Source of the DNA: Mesorhizobium sp. NFR06
GTDB taxonomy: Bacteria > Pseudomonadota > Alphaproteobacteria > Rhizobiales > Rhizobiaceae
Assembly: GCF_900115245.1 (NCBI RefSeq)
Contig: NZ_FOVT01000019.1
Location: 39,316-103,315, forward strand
Reading direction: 5' to 3'
DNA length: 64,000 nucleotides
Shown one piece after another: positions 11,192 through 21,210 of this stretch (position 1 is the stretch's first letter; the number at the start of each line of letters is the position of its first letter). The notes under the pieces are model-generated. The model was not told where the DNA came from, searched no databases, and worked only from the letters and a program-made list of their open reading frames with translations. The translations under genes were made by a program, and so were the position numbers.

Positions 11192-12397
11192 TCAAAAGTA
11201 TGAATCAAGTCCCAACACGTCGGTAATTCTAGCAAACTTACGCTTGGCTGGTTCGGAAAAAGCGCTAACGCTATTGCGTCTCTTCGTAAAGAGAGCGTCA
11301 AACTCGACAGCGTCGCCATCGAAATTCGGTGTCTTGCTGATCTGTCGCAAAGAAAATCCAAAATACCTAAGTATATCTATAACATCACAGAGTAGCTTCT
11401 GGTTTTTATATATTGGAACCACGTGTGTCTCCAACTCAATTGCCATGCAATTTTCAAGAAGATGCCCAAACCCCAGAAGAACTTCATATTCAAAACCTTG
11501 AACATCGATCTTAATCACGTCCGGCAATGGAGCGGTCTGCATTCTGAACAAATCGTCATATCGAACGCAGTCGGTTTCTTGTGTGCCAACCACAGAAAAA
11601 ATTGGTGCTATGGAATACTGTTGCAACACTTCAAAATTTGGTTCTCGCAATGAGGAGCAGCTCGTGTCCGCTGTAATATAGAGCTTTTGAACGCCAGCTG
11701 TATGCGCCAATGCTTTTTCTATTACCTGAGAGCCAGGAATTCGGCCGAGGGTTTGCCTTATCGCTGCCGCCTCCGACGGTATGGGTTCGAAAACCACCGG
11801 CTTAATCTGATCGGCTCTTAGCATCCACTTGAGTTGCAGGCCCCCTTGGCCTCCGACATCGACCAGCGTAATGCGCTCCTCCGCTGGCGTGCGAGACAAT
11901 TCAGTATATGCATCAAACGTCTCAACCAGCACGCTTATGAGGACAAATTGCTCGTGTCCGCTGCCAGAATAGACAGGCTGGCGGTTATTTGAGCAGCCAA
12001 TTGACAGTGTTGGATGGCGGCACAGATACGTCACCTCGACATCGAACAGGCCGTCGGAGATTTTGTTGACAGAGACGTTATTACTAATACCGTCGTCGAC
12101 TATGGTGCCGTCTGCGGAGATTTCTGCTACGTCCAGAGAACCATAGTGATGGATGTAGAAATTAGCGGTAGCTGTCCTGCAGAATTTGAGACGGCATTTC
12201 ATTCTAACAATTCTGAAGAGAACGGCTGAATCGTATAGGCGCAAGAGATGCCAGCTGTGCCGTTCGGTATCTGAGACAACAAGAGCTCCGTCTTCAAGGC
12301 GAATGGACATCTCGTGCGCCACCTGCCAGCTTGAAAAATCATCGCCGCTGTAGGTTTGCGAAAAGATGGCCTCGCCCATTCCGATAACCTCATCCAT
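11192..12397 (-). CDS. FkbM-family methyltransferase with N-terminal beta-sandwich domain
   Basis: 401 residues. Residues ~10-165 look like a beta-rich, carbohydrate-binding-module-like domain with no catalytic motif. From ~170 an FkbM-type SAM methyltransferase follows: TLVDVGGQGGLQLKW is the SAM-binding loop, then VVFEPIPSEA, DVIKIDVQGFEYEVL and a C-terminal FDALF. FkbM enzymes O-methylate sugars or polyketides. Base composition is lower in GC than in the efflux genes to the right, as in the FkbM segment of the large gene at 8.1-8.7 kb. It is the first gene of a probable pair with the GT25 gene. Confidence 0.85.
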   Translation of the reverse strand: MDEVIGMGEAIFSQTYSGDDFSSWQVAHEMSIRLEDGALVVSDTERHSWHLLRLYDSAVLFRIVRMKCRLKFCRTATANFYIHHYGSLDVAEISADGTIVDDGISNNVSVNKISDGLFDVEVTYLCRHPTLSIGCSNNRQPVYSGSGHEQFVLISVLVETFDAYTELSRTPAEERITLVDVGGQGGLQLKWMLRADQIKPVVFEPIPSEAAAIRQTLGRIPGSQVIEKALAHTAGVQKLYITADTSCSSLREPNFEVLQQYSIAPIFSVVGTQETDCVRYDDLFRMQTAPLPDVIKIDVQGFEYEVLLGFGHLLENCMAIELETHVVPIYKNQKLLCDVIDILRYFGFSLRQISKTPNFDGDAVEFDALFTKRRNSVSAFSEPAKRKFARITDVLGLDSYF

Positions 12398-12434
12398 TTT
12401 CAGAGCCTTCGGCCGTGCACATTAGCATGTTATT

Positions 12435-13376
12435 TTGTTTCCGGATGGCGGACATCAGGAATCGAAAGTGCGACGGCGAAATTTCGTTATGCTATTTGTT
12501 GGTTCAGCCATCGGCAGCTTGATTCCGGCTGCATTGACCGGCCGGGGCGCTTCGAGAAAGAGCTACGCTGCCACGATGCCACCGACCACTCCGCCGCAAA
12601 CCGTTCTCTCCGTGCCGATCGAACTTGCCGGCGACTGGGGTCACATGCTTCCGCGCGCGGCCGATCAGGTCGTCGAGCGCATGCGGCACGCTTGCCTGGA
12701 TGGCGTGCGCCTGGTCTCCGATCGCCAGCCGACGCGGCTGCGCGTCGACGAGCATACCTCCGGTTCGCCAGCTGTTTGGCTACACCCTGACGGCAGCAGC
12801 ATGGCGTGGATCATTGTCGACATAGGCGAGCGCGACTGGTCGAAGCTCGCCTACCAGTTCGGGCACGAGCTCGGCCACGTGATGGCAAACAGCTGGCAGG
12901 CCGACGCCAAGCCGGCGCCGCCCTGCCAATGGCTCGAGGAAGCGATGGTCGAGGCCTTCTCTCTGCGTGGCCTGGGCCGCCTGGCCAAGGGTTGGAAAGA
13001 GAATCCGCCCTTCGCCGGCGACAATGCTTTCGGCGATGCCATTGCCGAATATCGTAACGCTATCATCACAGGCTATACCGCGCTCGGCGACAGCCAGGGG
13101 TTCACCCGCGACGCCGCAGCGTGGTTCATCGATCATCGCCGCGAGATCGAAATACCGGGCCTCAATCCATTCGCCCAGGCAATGTCGGTAACCATCCTTG
13201 CCGAATACGACCGCGCACCGGACTCCGTCGAGGCGCTGGGTGCGCTTAACCGTTGGCCAGGCCGCAGCGGCATCCCGATCGCCGAGTATCTGAAGCGATG
13301 GGAAGAGAGCTGTGCCGAACTGCAAGCCTCGCCCCGACTGCCGGTGCGTCTGCGCGAGCTTTTGCGGATCGCCTGA
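12435..13376 (+). CDS. Putative Tat-exported zinc metallopeptidase (HExxH)
   Basis: 313 codons from ATG 12435; GTG 12468, in front of RRRNFVMLFVGSAIG, is a plausible alternative because it places a twin-arginine signal at the very start. The signal is followed by a spacer and a globular domain of ~240 residues. FGHELGHVMAN near 152 is a HExxH zinc site, and LEEAMVEAFS about 23 residues later offers the third ligand expected of gluzincins. No family name can be given. The gene is isolated, upstream of a 650-base gap and divergent from the FkbM gene. A periplasmic or extracellular peptidase is the best inference. Confidence 0.7.
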   Translation: MFPDGGHQESKVRRRNFVMLFVGSAIGSLIPAALTGRGASRKSYAATMPPTTPPQTVLSVPIELAGDWGHMLPRAADQVVERMRHACLDGVRLVSDRQPTRLRVDEHTSGSPAVWLHPDGSSMAWIIVDIGERDWSKLAYQFGHELGHVMANSWQADAKPAPPCQWLEEAMVEAFSLRGLGRLAKGWKENPPFAGDNAFGDAIAEYRNAIITGYTALGDSQGFTRDAAAWFIDHRREIEIPGLNPFAQAMSVTILAEYDRAPDSVEALGALNRWPGRSGIPIAEYLKRWEESCAELQASPRLPVRLRELLRIA

Positions 13377-14022
13377 CCATTTGCAAGCGAGCGGATCGTC
13401 CGGAATCACCAAGTGTAGTGGAAGGCAAAGCCGCCGCAGCGCTGGCACTAGCATACTTGCGTAAGCCACCCATCTTATCCGTCTTTCGAGCATGAGCACT
13501 GAGGTTTAGGTCGACGCTCTGTTTCTGGCTGTATCGAAGAAGCGGACAGCCTGCCAACTGTACGGCACGATCCGGGACGATTTGCCATACTTCTGCCGAA
13601 CCGGAGATCATGACCTGAGCGGCCCTTGTCGATCCATTTCTCTGCCCGACAGCCGACATTCACCGCTACCAGCGCTGCTGACTCGAGAACGACGTTCGCG
13701 GTTCCACTGCCAGACGTCTGCTTCGCGCCCTCATCTCGGCCGTAGAGATCAGCTTCTCCGCGTCCTGAAAGCAGACAACGCAAGCGAGGACTCCGGACGT
13801 CGCGGTTGCGCCCTCAAGCCCCGTCTGGTCGACCAGATAGAAGATCGCATTGGCCTCGCCGCCCCCATCGTCTCGCTGAACTGGATGCGGCTGTTGGCTA
13901 GACCACACCGAGCGGAGTCTTCGCCGCACCTCGTCGCCGAGGTCGCGCAGATCGTGGCCGTTGCAGCGCCGCGGCGATTTTCTGGAGTGACAAGCGGCGC
14001 CCCACGCGGCGAATTCGTAACC
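13377..14022. other. Intergenic region without a recognisable gene
   Basis: About 650 bases. Several overlapping open frames exist on both strands, but none has a ribosome site, a balanced composition or a recognised motif. It may hold decayed coding sequence. No repeat or terminator hairpin with a T tract was found. Confidence 0.5.
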
Positions 14023-17000
14023 CTACTCGGCGGCCGTCTCCGATGGCACCTCTGTCGGCCCCGAAGGCTCGGCCTCGGCACGGGGCTTGCGCCGTGAAAA
14101 CAGCGACCTGAGCGTGACGTAGAACACCGGCGTCAGGAACAGGCCGACGAAGGTGACGCCGAGCATGCCGGAGAACACCGCTGTGCCGAGCGACTGGCGC
14201 ATTTCTGCCCCCGGGCCCGTTGCGATCATCAGCGGCACGACGCCGAGGATGAACGAGAAGGCGGTCATCAGGATCGGCCGCAGCCTGAGCCGGCAGGCTT
14301 CGACGGCAGCCTCGGCGGCCGACAGGCCGCGTTCCTGCGCCTGCCGCGCGAATTCGACGATCAGAATCGCGTTCTTGGCGGCAAGCCCGATCAGCACGAT
14401 GAGGCCGATCTGCACTAGGATGTTGTTGTCCAGCCCTCGCAAAGACACGCCGAGCAACGCCGCGAGCACGCCGAGCGGCACCACCAACACAATGGCGAAC
14501 GGCAGCACCCAGCTTTCGTATTGCGCCGCCAGCGCCAGGAATACGAACAGCACCGACAGTCCGAAGATATAGACAGCGGCATTGCCGGTGTTGCGCTCCT
14601 GATAGGCGAGCTCGGTCCATTCATAGGAGGTACCGGCCGGCAGCGTCTTTGCTGTGATCCCTTCCATCAATGCCAGCGCGTCGCCCGTGGAAACGCCGGG
14701 CGCGGCGTTGCCCTGCAGCGGCACCGAGACGTACATGTTATAGCGCTGGACCAGCGCCGGGCCGGTGACGTCGCGGATCTCGATCAACGTGCCGAGCGGA
14801 ACCAGCGCGCCGGTCGCCGAGCGCACCTTCAGTTTCAGGATGTCGGCGCGATCGAGGCGGAACGCCTGGTCGGCCTGCGCCCGCACCTGGTAGACGCGCC
14901 CGAAAGCGTTGAAGTCGTTGACGTAGGCGGTGCCCAAATTGATCGACAGCGTCTCGAAGATGTTGGGGATCGGCACGTTCAGGATGCGCGCCTTGTCGCG
15001 ATCGATCGCCAGGAAGAATTGCGGGCTCGACGCGGAGAACGTGGTGAACACGCCCGTCAGTCCCGACGTCTTGTTGGCCTTGCCGGCGATTTCGTAGGCA
15101 AGCGCCAGGATCTGCCGCATGTCGGCGCTGTTGCGCTCCTGGATCTGCAGCTTGAAGCCGCCTGCATTGCCGACGCCGCGGATCGGCGGCGGCGGCAGTG
15201 CGATAATGAAGGCTTCCTTGATGCTTTGCAGGCTGCCGAATAGATTGCCGATGACCTGGGTCGCCGACTGGCCGGCTTTCAGTCGCTCGTCAAACGGCTT
15301 GAACCTGGCGAAGATCACGCCCTGGTTGCTGGCGTTGGTGAAGGTCGCGCCGGAGAAGCCAGCGAAGGCGACTGCATAGTCGACGCCTGGCGTTTTCTGT
15401 ATGATCTGCGACGCCTGCTGGACGACCGCATCGGTCCTCGACAGCGAGGCGCCGTCCGGCAACTGGACAACGACGATCGCATAGCCCTGGTCAAGCGACG
15501 GAATGAAACCGCGTGGCACCGCCTGCACCATGTAGACCGTGGCGTAGATAAGGGCCGCGAAAACGGCCAGCAGGGCTGCGATCGTTATCCACGAGCCGAC
15601 CAGCAGGCGCACGATGCTCGAATACCAGTGGGCGACCCTGTCGAAGCCGCGATTGAAGCCGTCGGCGAGCACCCGTCCGAACCGCGCCAGGAAAAAGCGC
15701 GGCGGCGCCGCCGCGGCGTGGTGCGGCTTGAACAGCAGTGCGGCCAGCGCGGGCGAAAGCGTCAGCGAGTTGAATGCCGAGATCGCCGTCGACACCGCGA
15801 TGGTGATAGCAAACTGCAGGTAGAACTGCCCAGAAATGCCTGGGACGAAGGCTGTCGGTACGAACACGGCTATCAGCACCAGCGAGATCGCGATGATGGC
15901 CGTCCCGACTTCGTTCATGGTCAGGTGCGACGCCGGATTGGGCGCCAGCCCACTGGCGATATTGCGCTCGACGTTTTCGACCACGACGATCGCATCGTCG
16001 ACGACGATGCCGATTGCCAGAACGAGGCCGAACAGCGTCAGCATGTTGAGCGAAAACCCGGCGGCGTAAAGCACCGCCAGCGTGCCGATCAGCGACACGG
16101 GTATCGCCACGATCGGCACGATCGCCATGCGCCAAGATTGCAGGAAGACGATGATGACGATGATGACCAGCACCATCGCCTCGAGGATCGTCTTGTAGAC
16201 CTCCTGGATCGACTCGGCGACGAACTCGGTCGGATTGTAGACGATGTCGTAGCTCAACCCCTTCGGGAAGTCGCCTGAAAGCTCCTTCATCTTGTCCTGG
16301 ATCTCCGCAGCCGCGGCGAGTGCATTGGTGCCCGGCCGCTGGAAGATGGCGAGCGCCACCGCCGGTTTGCCGTTGAGATAGGAGTTGGTGACGTAATCCT
16401 TGGCGCCGAGCTCGATGCGCGCCACGTCCTGCAGTGAGATCAGGCGGCCGTCGTCGGTCGATTTGACGATCACGTATCGGAAGTCGCGTGCGTCGTTGAA
16501 GCGGCCTTGCGTGGTGACCGTGTACTGGAACGCCGTGCCGGTGCTGGTCGGCGGCGCGCCGATCGAGCCGCCCGACACCTGGACGTTCTGGTCGCGCAGC
16601 GCCTGCACCACATCGCCCGAGGTCATCCCCAGGGCGGACAGCTTTTCCGGATCGAGCCAGATGCGCAGCGAATATTCGCGTTCGCCGAAGATGATGAGGT
16701 CGCCGACGCCGTCTAACCTGAGCAGTATGTCGCGCACCCGCGAGCGGGCGTAGTTCGAGACGTAGAGCTGGTCGTAGGTGTTGTCGGGCGACAGCATGTG
16801 CACGACCATCATCAGGTCGGGCGAGCTCTTGATGGTGGTGATGCCGAGACGGCGGACTTCTTCGGGCAGGCGCGGCTCGGCGACCGACACGCGGTTCTGC
16901 ACCAGCACCTGCGCCTGGTCGAGATCGGTGCCCAGCTTGAAGGTGATGGTCAGCGCCATCGCCCCGTCGCCCGATGAATAGGACGACATGTAGAGCATGC

Positions 17001-17226
17001 CCTCGACGCCGTTGATCTCCTGCTCGATCGGCGTGGCCACCGTCGCTGCGACCGTCTCGGCGTCGGCGCCCGGATACTGCGCGCGAACGACGATGGTCGG
17101 CGGCGCGATCTCGGGATATTGTGCGACCGGGAGCTGGGTATAAGCAATCCCGCCGAGGATCAGCAGGACGATCGAAACGACCGATGCGAAGATCGGACGG
17201 TCGACGAAGAAATGTGCGAACCTCAT
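14023..17226 (-). CDS. RND multidrug efflux pump inner-membrane transporter (AcrB/HAE1 type)
   Basis: 1067 residues, the usual size for hydrophobe/amphiphile RND pumps. It opens MRFAHFFVDRPIFASV and has twelve predicted membrane helices with two large periplasmic loops. The proton-relay acids lie in VVDDAIVVVENVERN (TM4), and the matching Lys lies in GLAAKNAILIVEFA (TM10). It uses proton flow to drive export of lipophilic drugs through a tripartite channel. The start overlaps the stop of the adaptor gene by four bases (ATGA), so the two are translationally coupled. No outer-membrane TolC-like gene is in the window, so the channel is presumably encoded elsewhere. Confidence 0.96.
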   Translation of the reverse strand: MRFAHFFVDRPIFASVVSIVLLILGGIAYTQLPVAQYPEIAPPTIVVRAQYPGADAETVAATVATPIEQEINGVEGMLYMSSYSSGDGAMALTITFKLGTDLDQAQVLVQNRVSVAEPRLPEEVRRLGITTIKSSPDLMMVVHMLSPDNTYDQLYVSNYARSRVRDILLRLDGVGDLIIFGEREYSLRIWLDPEKLSALGMTSGDVVQALRDQNVQVSGGSIGAPPTSTGTAFQYTVTTQGRFNDARDFRYVIVKSTDDGRLISLQDVARIELGAKDYVTNSYLNGKPAVALAIFQRPGTNALAAAAEIQDKMKELSGDFPKGLSYDIVYNPTEFVAESIQEVYKTILEAMVLVIIVIIVFLQSWRMAIVPIVAIPVSLIGTLAVLYAAGFSLNMLTLFGLVLAIGIVVDDAIVVVENVERNIASGLAPNPASHLTMNEVGTAIIAISLVLIAVFVPTAFVPGISGQFYLQFAITIAVSTAISAFNSLTLSPALAALLFKPHHAAAAPPRFFLARFGRVLADGFNRGFDRVAHWYSSIVRLLVGSWITIAALLAVFAALIYATVYMVQAVPRGFIPSLDQGYAIVVVQLPDGASLSRTDAVVQQASQIIQKTPGVDYAVAFAGFSGATFTNASNQGVIFARFKPFDERLKAGQSATQVIGNLFGSLQSIKEAFIIALPPPPIRGVGNAGGFKLQIQERNSADMRQILALAYEIAGKANKTSGLTGVFTTFSASSPQFFLAIDRDKARILNVPIPNIFETLSINLGTAYVNDFNAFGRVYQVRAQADQAFRLDRADILKLKVRSATGALVPLGTLIEIRDVTGPALVQRYNMYVSVPLQGNAAPGVSTGDALALMEGITAKTLPAGTSYEWTELAYQERNTGNAAVYIFGLSVLFVFLALAAQYESWVLPFAIVLVVPLGVLAALLGVSLRGLDNNILVQIGLIVLIGLAAKNAILIVEFARQAQERGLSAAEAAVEACRLRLRPILMTAFSFILGVVPLMIATGPGAEMRQSLGTAVFSGMLGVTFVGLFLTPVFYVTLRSLFSRRKPRAEAEPSGPTEVPSETAAE

Positions 17227-18434
17227 TGCTGCAACCCGGCGGTTTCGGCCTTGGGCGGCAACGTCACCATCTCGACCTTCACCTTGGTGCCGGGCCTGGC
17301 GTGCATCAGCCCGTTGACGATTATCGTCTCGTCGCCGGTCAGGCCCGCGCGGATTACCCGGTAGCCGTCGAGAAGCGGGCCGGTGCGCACGGGCTTCGCC
17401 GACACCATCCCGGCCTCATCCACCAGGAACACGATGCGGCGATCCTGATCGGCGCCGATCGCCTCGTCGGGCACCAGCACGCCGCTATGCGGTAGCGACC
17501 CCGGCACGTTGATGCGCCCGAACATGCCCGGCTGGAGAACGCCGTCGGCGTTAGGAAACGTTGCACGCACCCGTATGGTGCCGGTTGCGTTGTCGATCCG
17601 GTTCTCGGCAAAATCGAGCTTGCCTTTGAATACCGCCTCCGCGCGGTCGGCCACGTGAACCACCACCTCGAGCCCGCCGGCGCCTTCCTGCATGCTGCCG
17701 CCGCGCGCCTTCGCGTCGCGGGCGTAGCTGAAATACAGGCGCTCATCGACGTCGAAATAGAAGTCGATCGGATCGCGCGTAACGATGGTCGTCAGCAGGG
17801 TGGAATCCGGCTGCACGAGGTTGCCGACCGACACCAGCCGGCGGTCGATGCGGCCGGACAAGGGCGCCTTGATCTCGGTGAATTCCATGTTCAGGCTGGC
17901 CGTCGTCAGCGCAGCCGTCGCGCCCTGCATCTGCGCCTGCGCCGAAAGGTATTCCCGCCGGCGGTCGTCGACGGTCGCGGGTGAGATATTGCCGGTCTTG
18001 GCGAGTTCGTTGGCGCGATCCAGCTGCATCTTGGAGAATTCGAGCAGACTCTTGGCGACGTCCACTTGCGATTTGGCGGCATCATAGGCCGCCTGGTACG
18101 GGCGCTGGTCGATGGTGAAGAGCAGGTCGCCCTTGTTGACCAGTGCGCCATCCTGGAAGCTGACTTTGTCCAGATAGCCGCTGACGCGCGAACGAATGGC
18201 GACCTGGTCGACGGCTTCGAAGCGCCCGACGAACTCGTCGTCTTCGACGATTTCACGGACCACCGGCCTGGCCGCCGTCACCACGGGTAGCTGCTGGTCT
18301 TGCGCAAACGCAGTGCTGAAAGCCATGCCGAGCAGGAATGCAGCCGATACGGCGGCGCGGGCAAGCCAGCCGGCCGATCGGCGGGGTCGCCCGCCTGCGT
18401 CGCGATGCAATTGCCCATTCCCTGGGGCGTCCAT
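17223..18434 (-). CDS. RND efflux periplasmic adaptor (AcrA/MFP family)
   Basis: 403 residues from ATG 18434, chosen because GAGGA precedes it at normal spacing; an upstream start at 18539 would add an unlikely leader. A hydrophobic export signal runs WLARAAVSAAFLLGMAFSTA and ends near AFA-QDQQ. The biotinyl-lipoyl-like half motifs (VAIRSRVSGYLDKVSFQDGA and IKAPLSGRIDRRLVSVGN) flank an alpha-helical hairpin at ~130-190, followed by beta-barrel and membrane-proximal domains. It bridges the RND pump and outer-membrane channel. First gene of the two-gene efflux operon. Confidence 0.94.
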   Translation of the reverse strand: MDAPGNGQLHRDAGGRPRRSAGWLARAAVSAAFLLGMAFSTAFAQDQQLPVVTAARPVVREIVEDDEFVGRFEAVDQVAIRSRVSGYLDKVSFQDGALVNKGDLLFTIDQRPYQAAYDAAKSQVDVAKSLLEFSKMQLDRANELAKTGNISPATVDDRRREYLSAQAQMQGATAALTTASLNMEFTEIKAPLSGRIDRRLVSVGNLVQPDSTLLTTIVTRDPIDFYFDVDERLYFSYARDAKARGGSMQEGAGGLEVVVHVADRAEAVFKGKLDFAENRIDNATGTIRVRATFPNADGVLQPGMFGRINVPGSLPHSGVLVPDEAIGADQDRRIVFLVDEAGMVSAKPVRTGPLLDGYRVIRAGLTGDETIIVNGLMHARPGTKVKVEMVTLPPKAETAGLQQ

Positions 18435-18567
18435 TTGCGTCCTCGCTCGCTGGACCCGGAGGTCGGTTGATCCGCTTCTACGCTCAGGCATCTCGTTAAG
18501 ATCAGAGCACTGCAGTGTTGTGGATGGCAACATGATCATTTTCCATGTTGGCTGAAATGTCCACCGT

Positions 18568-18828
18568 GTGGCTGCCCCGCCATCCGTCCTCCTCCTGACC
18601 GACCTGAGGTCTCCGGAGCGCCCGGACGCACTGCGCTTGCGCGCTGCATTTGACTTGACACCAGCCGAGGCCAGGCTGGCCGCGCGCCTTATGGCATCAA
18701 TGCGGCGGCAATTGTACTCGGCGTCAGCCGCGAAGCAGCGCGCACCAGCTCAAAGCGACATTCGCCAAAACCAACGCACACAAGCGGAACTCGCCACGCT
18801 CGTCACCCGCCTTCTGCCATACGCATGA
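18568..18828 (+). pseudogene. Remnant of a LuxR-type regulator C-terminus (HTH broken by indels)
   Basis: The frame opened by GTG 18568 reads LRLRAAFDLTPAEARLAARL, the typical entry to the helix-turn-helix of a LuxR-type regulator, and ends QAELATLVTRLLPYA. The recognition helix itself is out of frame: NAAAIVLGVSREAAR appears in the second frame at about 18694-18745, and QLKATFAKTNAH in the third just after it. At least three small indels that sum to zero therefore destroy the HTH. Everything N-terminal of this part is missing. It sits head to head with the RND operon and may once have regulated it. Confidence 0.7.
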
Positions 18829-19384
18829 TGACCGATTGGTAGGAGAGTATCACGGCCGGAAGCGTCAAGAGGCAGGTGCTGGCGCAAGGCGGCCAACGCG
18901 GCGGCGCAGCTGTTTTCAGGCAACGGCAAGCAATGTCGTTGCGGCCAAGATGGGGCACCAGCGGAATGGCACCTTCTGGCTAGGTCGGCCCAGAACCGGA
19001 CCCCTAGCGGCCCCGTGGTGCCGGGCTGTTAATGCGCCGCACTTCAGTCGAAGTGATCACGTCTGTGAATCCTGAAAGCAGTCACTGTCGGGGCAGCCAA
19101 TCCTTGCCGTCTTACATTGGCGGACATGCGGACGGGCGACCATTCCGGCGCCGCCGCCGACGGACCCTAGCGCTTTTTACGCAGGGGATTCCGCGTTCTG
19201 GCGCGGAGGGTTGATTGCATCACGCCGTTGGCGAGCTCCAGTAGCACAAGTCCCATGAGCTTTACGATACGATCGCCGTTCATCTTTCCGATCGGCTCTT
19301 CTCTCGCCTATGTAGCTCTTTCCACTGCTGTCCTCGTAGCATCGGCCTTTCAACATAAATGCGGCGACGGCCGACTCCGTTTTT
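18829..19384. other. Intergenic region, nothing recognised
   Basis: About 555 bases between the LuxR remnant and the convergent end of the caspase-like gene. Only short frames without ribosome sites or motifs are present. Confidence 0.5.
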
Positions 19385-21031
19385 TTACATCCTCTCCATG
19401 ATAATTTTTCCTGAACACCCGCTGCCAGCTCCGGTCCCTTTGAATTTACCCGTTCCGTTGTCACCCCTTATGACGCCGGTCAGGGTGTTCCCGCCTGTTC
19501 TTCCTTTATAAACAAAGGTCATTTTCATATTGACAGCGCCGCTGTCAGAAATACTTCCCGTAAAACCGGAGTCAGATGATACTCTGCCTTCACTTATGAC
19601 GACGGACGATGAGAGTTCTCGCCAATCGCCGCAGTTCGTTGTGGCTCGTCTGACCAATCTCCATGTGCCATTAAAGGCGCTTAGCCCGCTCGGCCGAGGC
19701 ACGCAATGATCGCGTTCCACCACCATTCCGTGTTCACAGGTAAGCGGGCAGATACGTGCTCCAATCGCCCTTAGTCTTTCCAGAAGTGCCGCTGTCGGTT
19801 CCAGCGATGCAAGCTTGACACCTTGCCGATCAGCAAAGTCCTGAAGCGCTTTGCGGCTGCCGGCCCCCCATTTCCCGTCAGCCTGGCCTTCAAGGCATCC
19901 TATGCGGGAAAGTTCCGTTTGAGTGGCGTGGGCAAGTTCGCTCGGGTCTATGATAGGTGCCGATAACTGCGTCAGCGGATCGGGGTGTTCGAGGCTCGCG
20001 ACATCCGTCCCCTTGGCATCGTCGGTTGCACTAGTGGCGCGCTCCGTCTCAGGCAGGTGCGCCTGCCGTTCCGCTCCCATGCGCTTGTCGATCGCGTCGA
20101 TCTTCAATCTCGCAAGGGGTGCAAAAGCGCCGCCGGGAAATTGCTGCAAGTACGCCTCGAAAAAGCTCTTGTCGGTCGAGTCCTTGATAGTCGCCCAATA
20201 CGCAAGTTCGACCGCATTGTCCGGCGACGTCGACTGCTGAGCGGGGGCAGGCACCGCCTTCGGTTCCGTTGCGAGAGGCTTCAACACGACCTCGCCCGTG
20301 AGCGAAGAGTTCTCCCACGGCACTTGCCCGCCATCTGTCGCAGCCAGCACATCGCGGCGCACATCGATGAGGTCGCGCATGATGTCCTGCCCCGGCGTGC
20401 CTAGGTGAGCGACCAGTGCAGTCGTGAATGGAGAATTCCTCCCCGCTCCGTCCATGGCGACATTGCCCGGTTGCGTTGCGAACGCTATGAGCGAGCCGAC
20501 TCCGCTGCCGAGCCTGGCCAGCCCCCGACTCACGGTACCGGAGCGCGTGCCCATCGAGCGGGAAAGCTTCTCGGTGAACGGATTGTCCCGACAGGCATCG
20601 AGGAAGATGAGGTTGACTTTGGTGCTGCGCTCCATCGCTGAAAGTACGAGGTCCATCGGAAGGGCCTCAAAGTCGAGGTCATTATAGCTGGATAACTTGG
20701 CATCGACCGGCACCATGTAGTTGTTGCCGTTCACCTGCAGTCCATGCCCGGCATAGAAGAACAGCGCCATGTCGGCGCCGTCGAGCTTGTCCAGGAACTG
20801 GCGCACCGTACGACGCATTCCCGCGAGGTCGAGATCCTGGCCGCTGACGACCTCGAAGCCAAGGCTTTGAAGCTTGGCATTCATGTCGGCCGAATCGTTC
20901 TCCGGATTGGCGAGTTGGACGGCATGTTGGTAGGCCGAATTGCCAATTACCAGCGCCACCCGTTTCTCGGCGGCTGCCTGTCCTGCAACAGCAACAAACA
21001 ATAAAACCAACAGGATGAAAGCGCTGCGCAT
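19385..21031 (-). CDS. Secreted caspase-like (peptidase C14) protein with PG-binding-like domain
   Basis: 548 residues. A signal peptide covers residues 1-21 (FILLVLLFVAVAGQAAA). The caspase-fold p20-like domain spans ~22-250: KRVALVIGNSAY, FFYAGHGLQV with His96 and LIFLDACRDN with Cys147 form the dyad. A linker and helical segment follow (FEAYLQQFPGGAFAPLA), then a peptidoglycan-binding-like repeat at ~375-410 (LSRIGCLEGQADGKWGAGSR), then a Cys-containing beta-rich tail (~455-548). Bacterial proteins of this type are often called caspase family or orthocaspase-like; substrates are generally unknown. It is divergent from an adenylate cyclase gene 180 bases away, suggesting shared control. Confidence 0.9.
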   Translation of the reverse strand: MRSAFILLVLLFVAVAGQAAAEKRVALVIGNSAYQHAVQLANPENDSADMNAKLQSLGFEVVSGQDLDLAGMRRTVRQFLDKLDGADMALFFYAGHGLQVNGNNYMVPVDAKLSSYNDLDFEALPMDLVLSAMERSTKVNLIFLDACRDNPFTEKLSRSMGTRSGTVSRGLARLGSGVGSLIAFATQPGNVAMDGAGRNSPFTTALVAHLGTPGQDIMRDLIDVRRDVLAATDGGQVPWENSSLTGEVVLKPLATEPKAVPAPAQQSTSPDNAVELAYWATIKDSTDKSFFEAYLQQFPGGAFAPLARLKIDAIDKRMGAERQAHLPETERATSATDDAKGTDVASLEHPDPLTQLSAPIIDPSELAHATQTELSRIGCLEGQADGKWGAGSRKALQDFADRQGVKLASLEPTAALLERLRAIGARICPLTCEHGMVVERDHCVPRPSGLSAFNGTWRLVRRATTNCGDWRELSSSVVISEGRVSSDSGFTGSISDSGAVNMKMTFVYKGRTGGNTLTGVIRGDNGTGKFKGTGAGSGCSGKIIMERM

Positions 21032-21210
21032 GGCAGAGACGGCTCCCCAATTGAAATGTAGCAGAGGCTAATGCAACCGAAAAGAGCTATGCCCCCGGGC
21101 TGCGGACGAATGGCCTGCGCCGCGAGGTGGCTTTCGGCGGACACCGTCGGTGCCAAGCGGTGCATTCCCACGCAAATGGGTGACAATTTGCCTGACAAGG
21201 CCGAACGGGT

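Noticed and set aside
13582-14097. Plus-strand frame of 171 codons in the gap before the RND gene
   Set aside because: It runs into the antisense of the RND gene, has no start signal and matches nothing.
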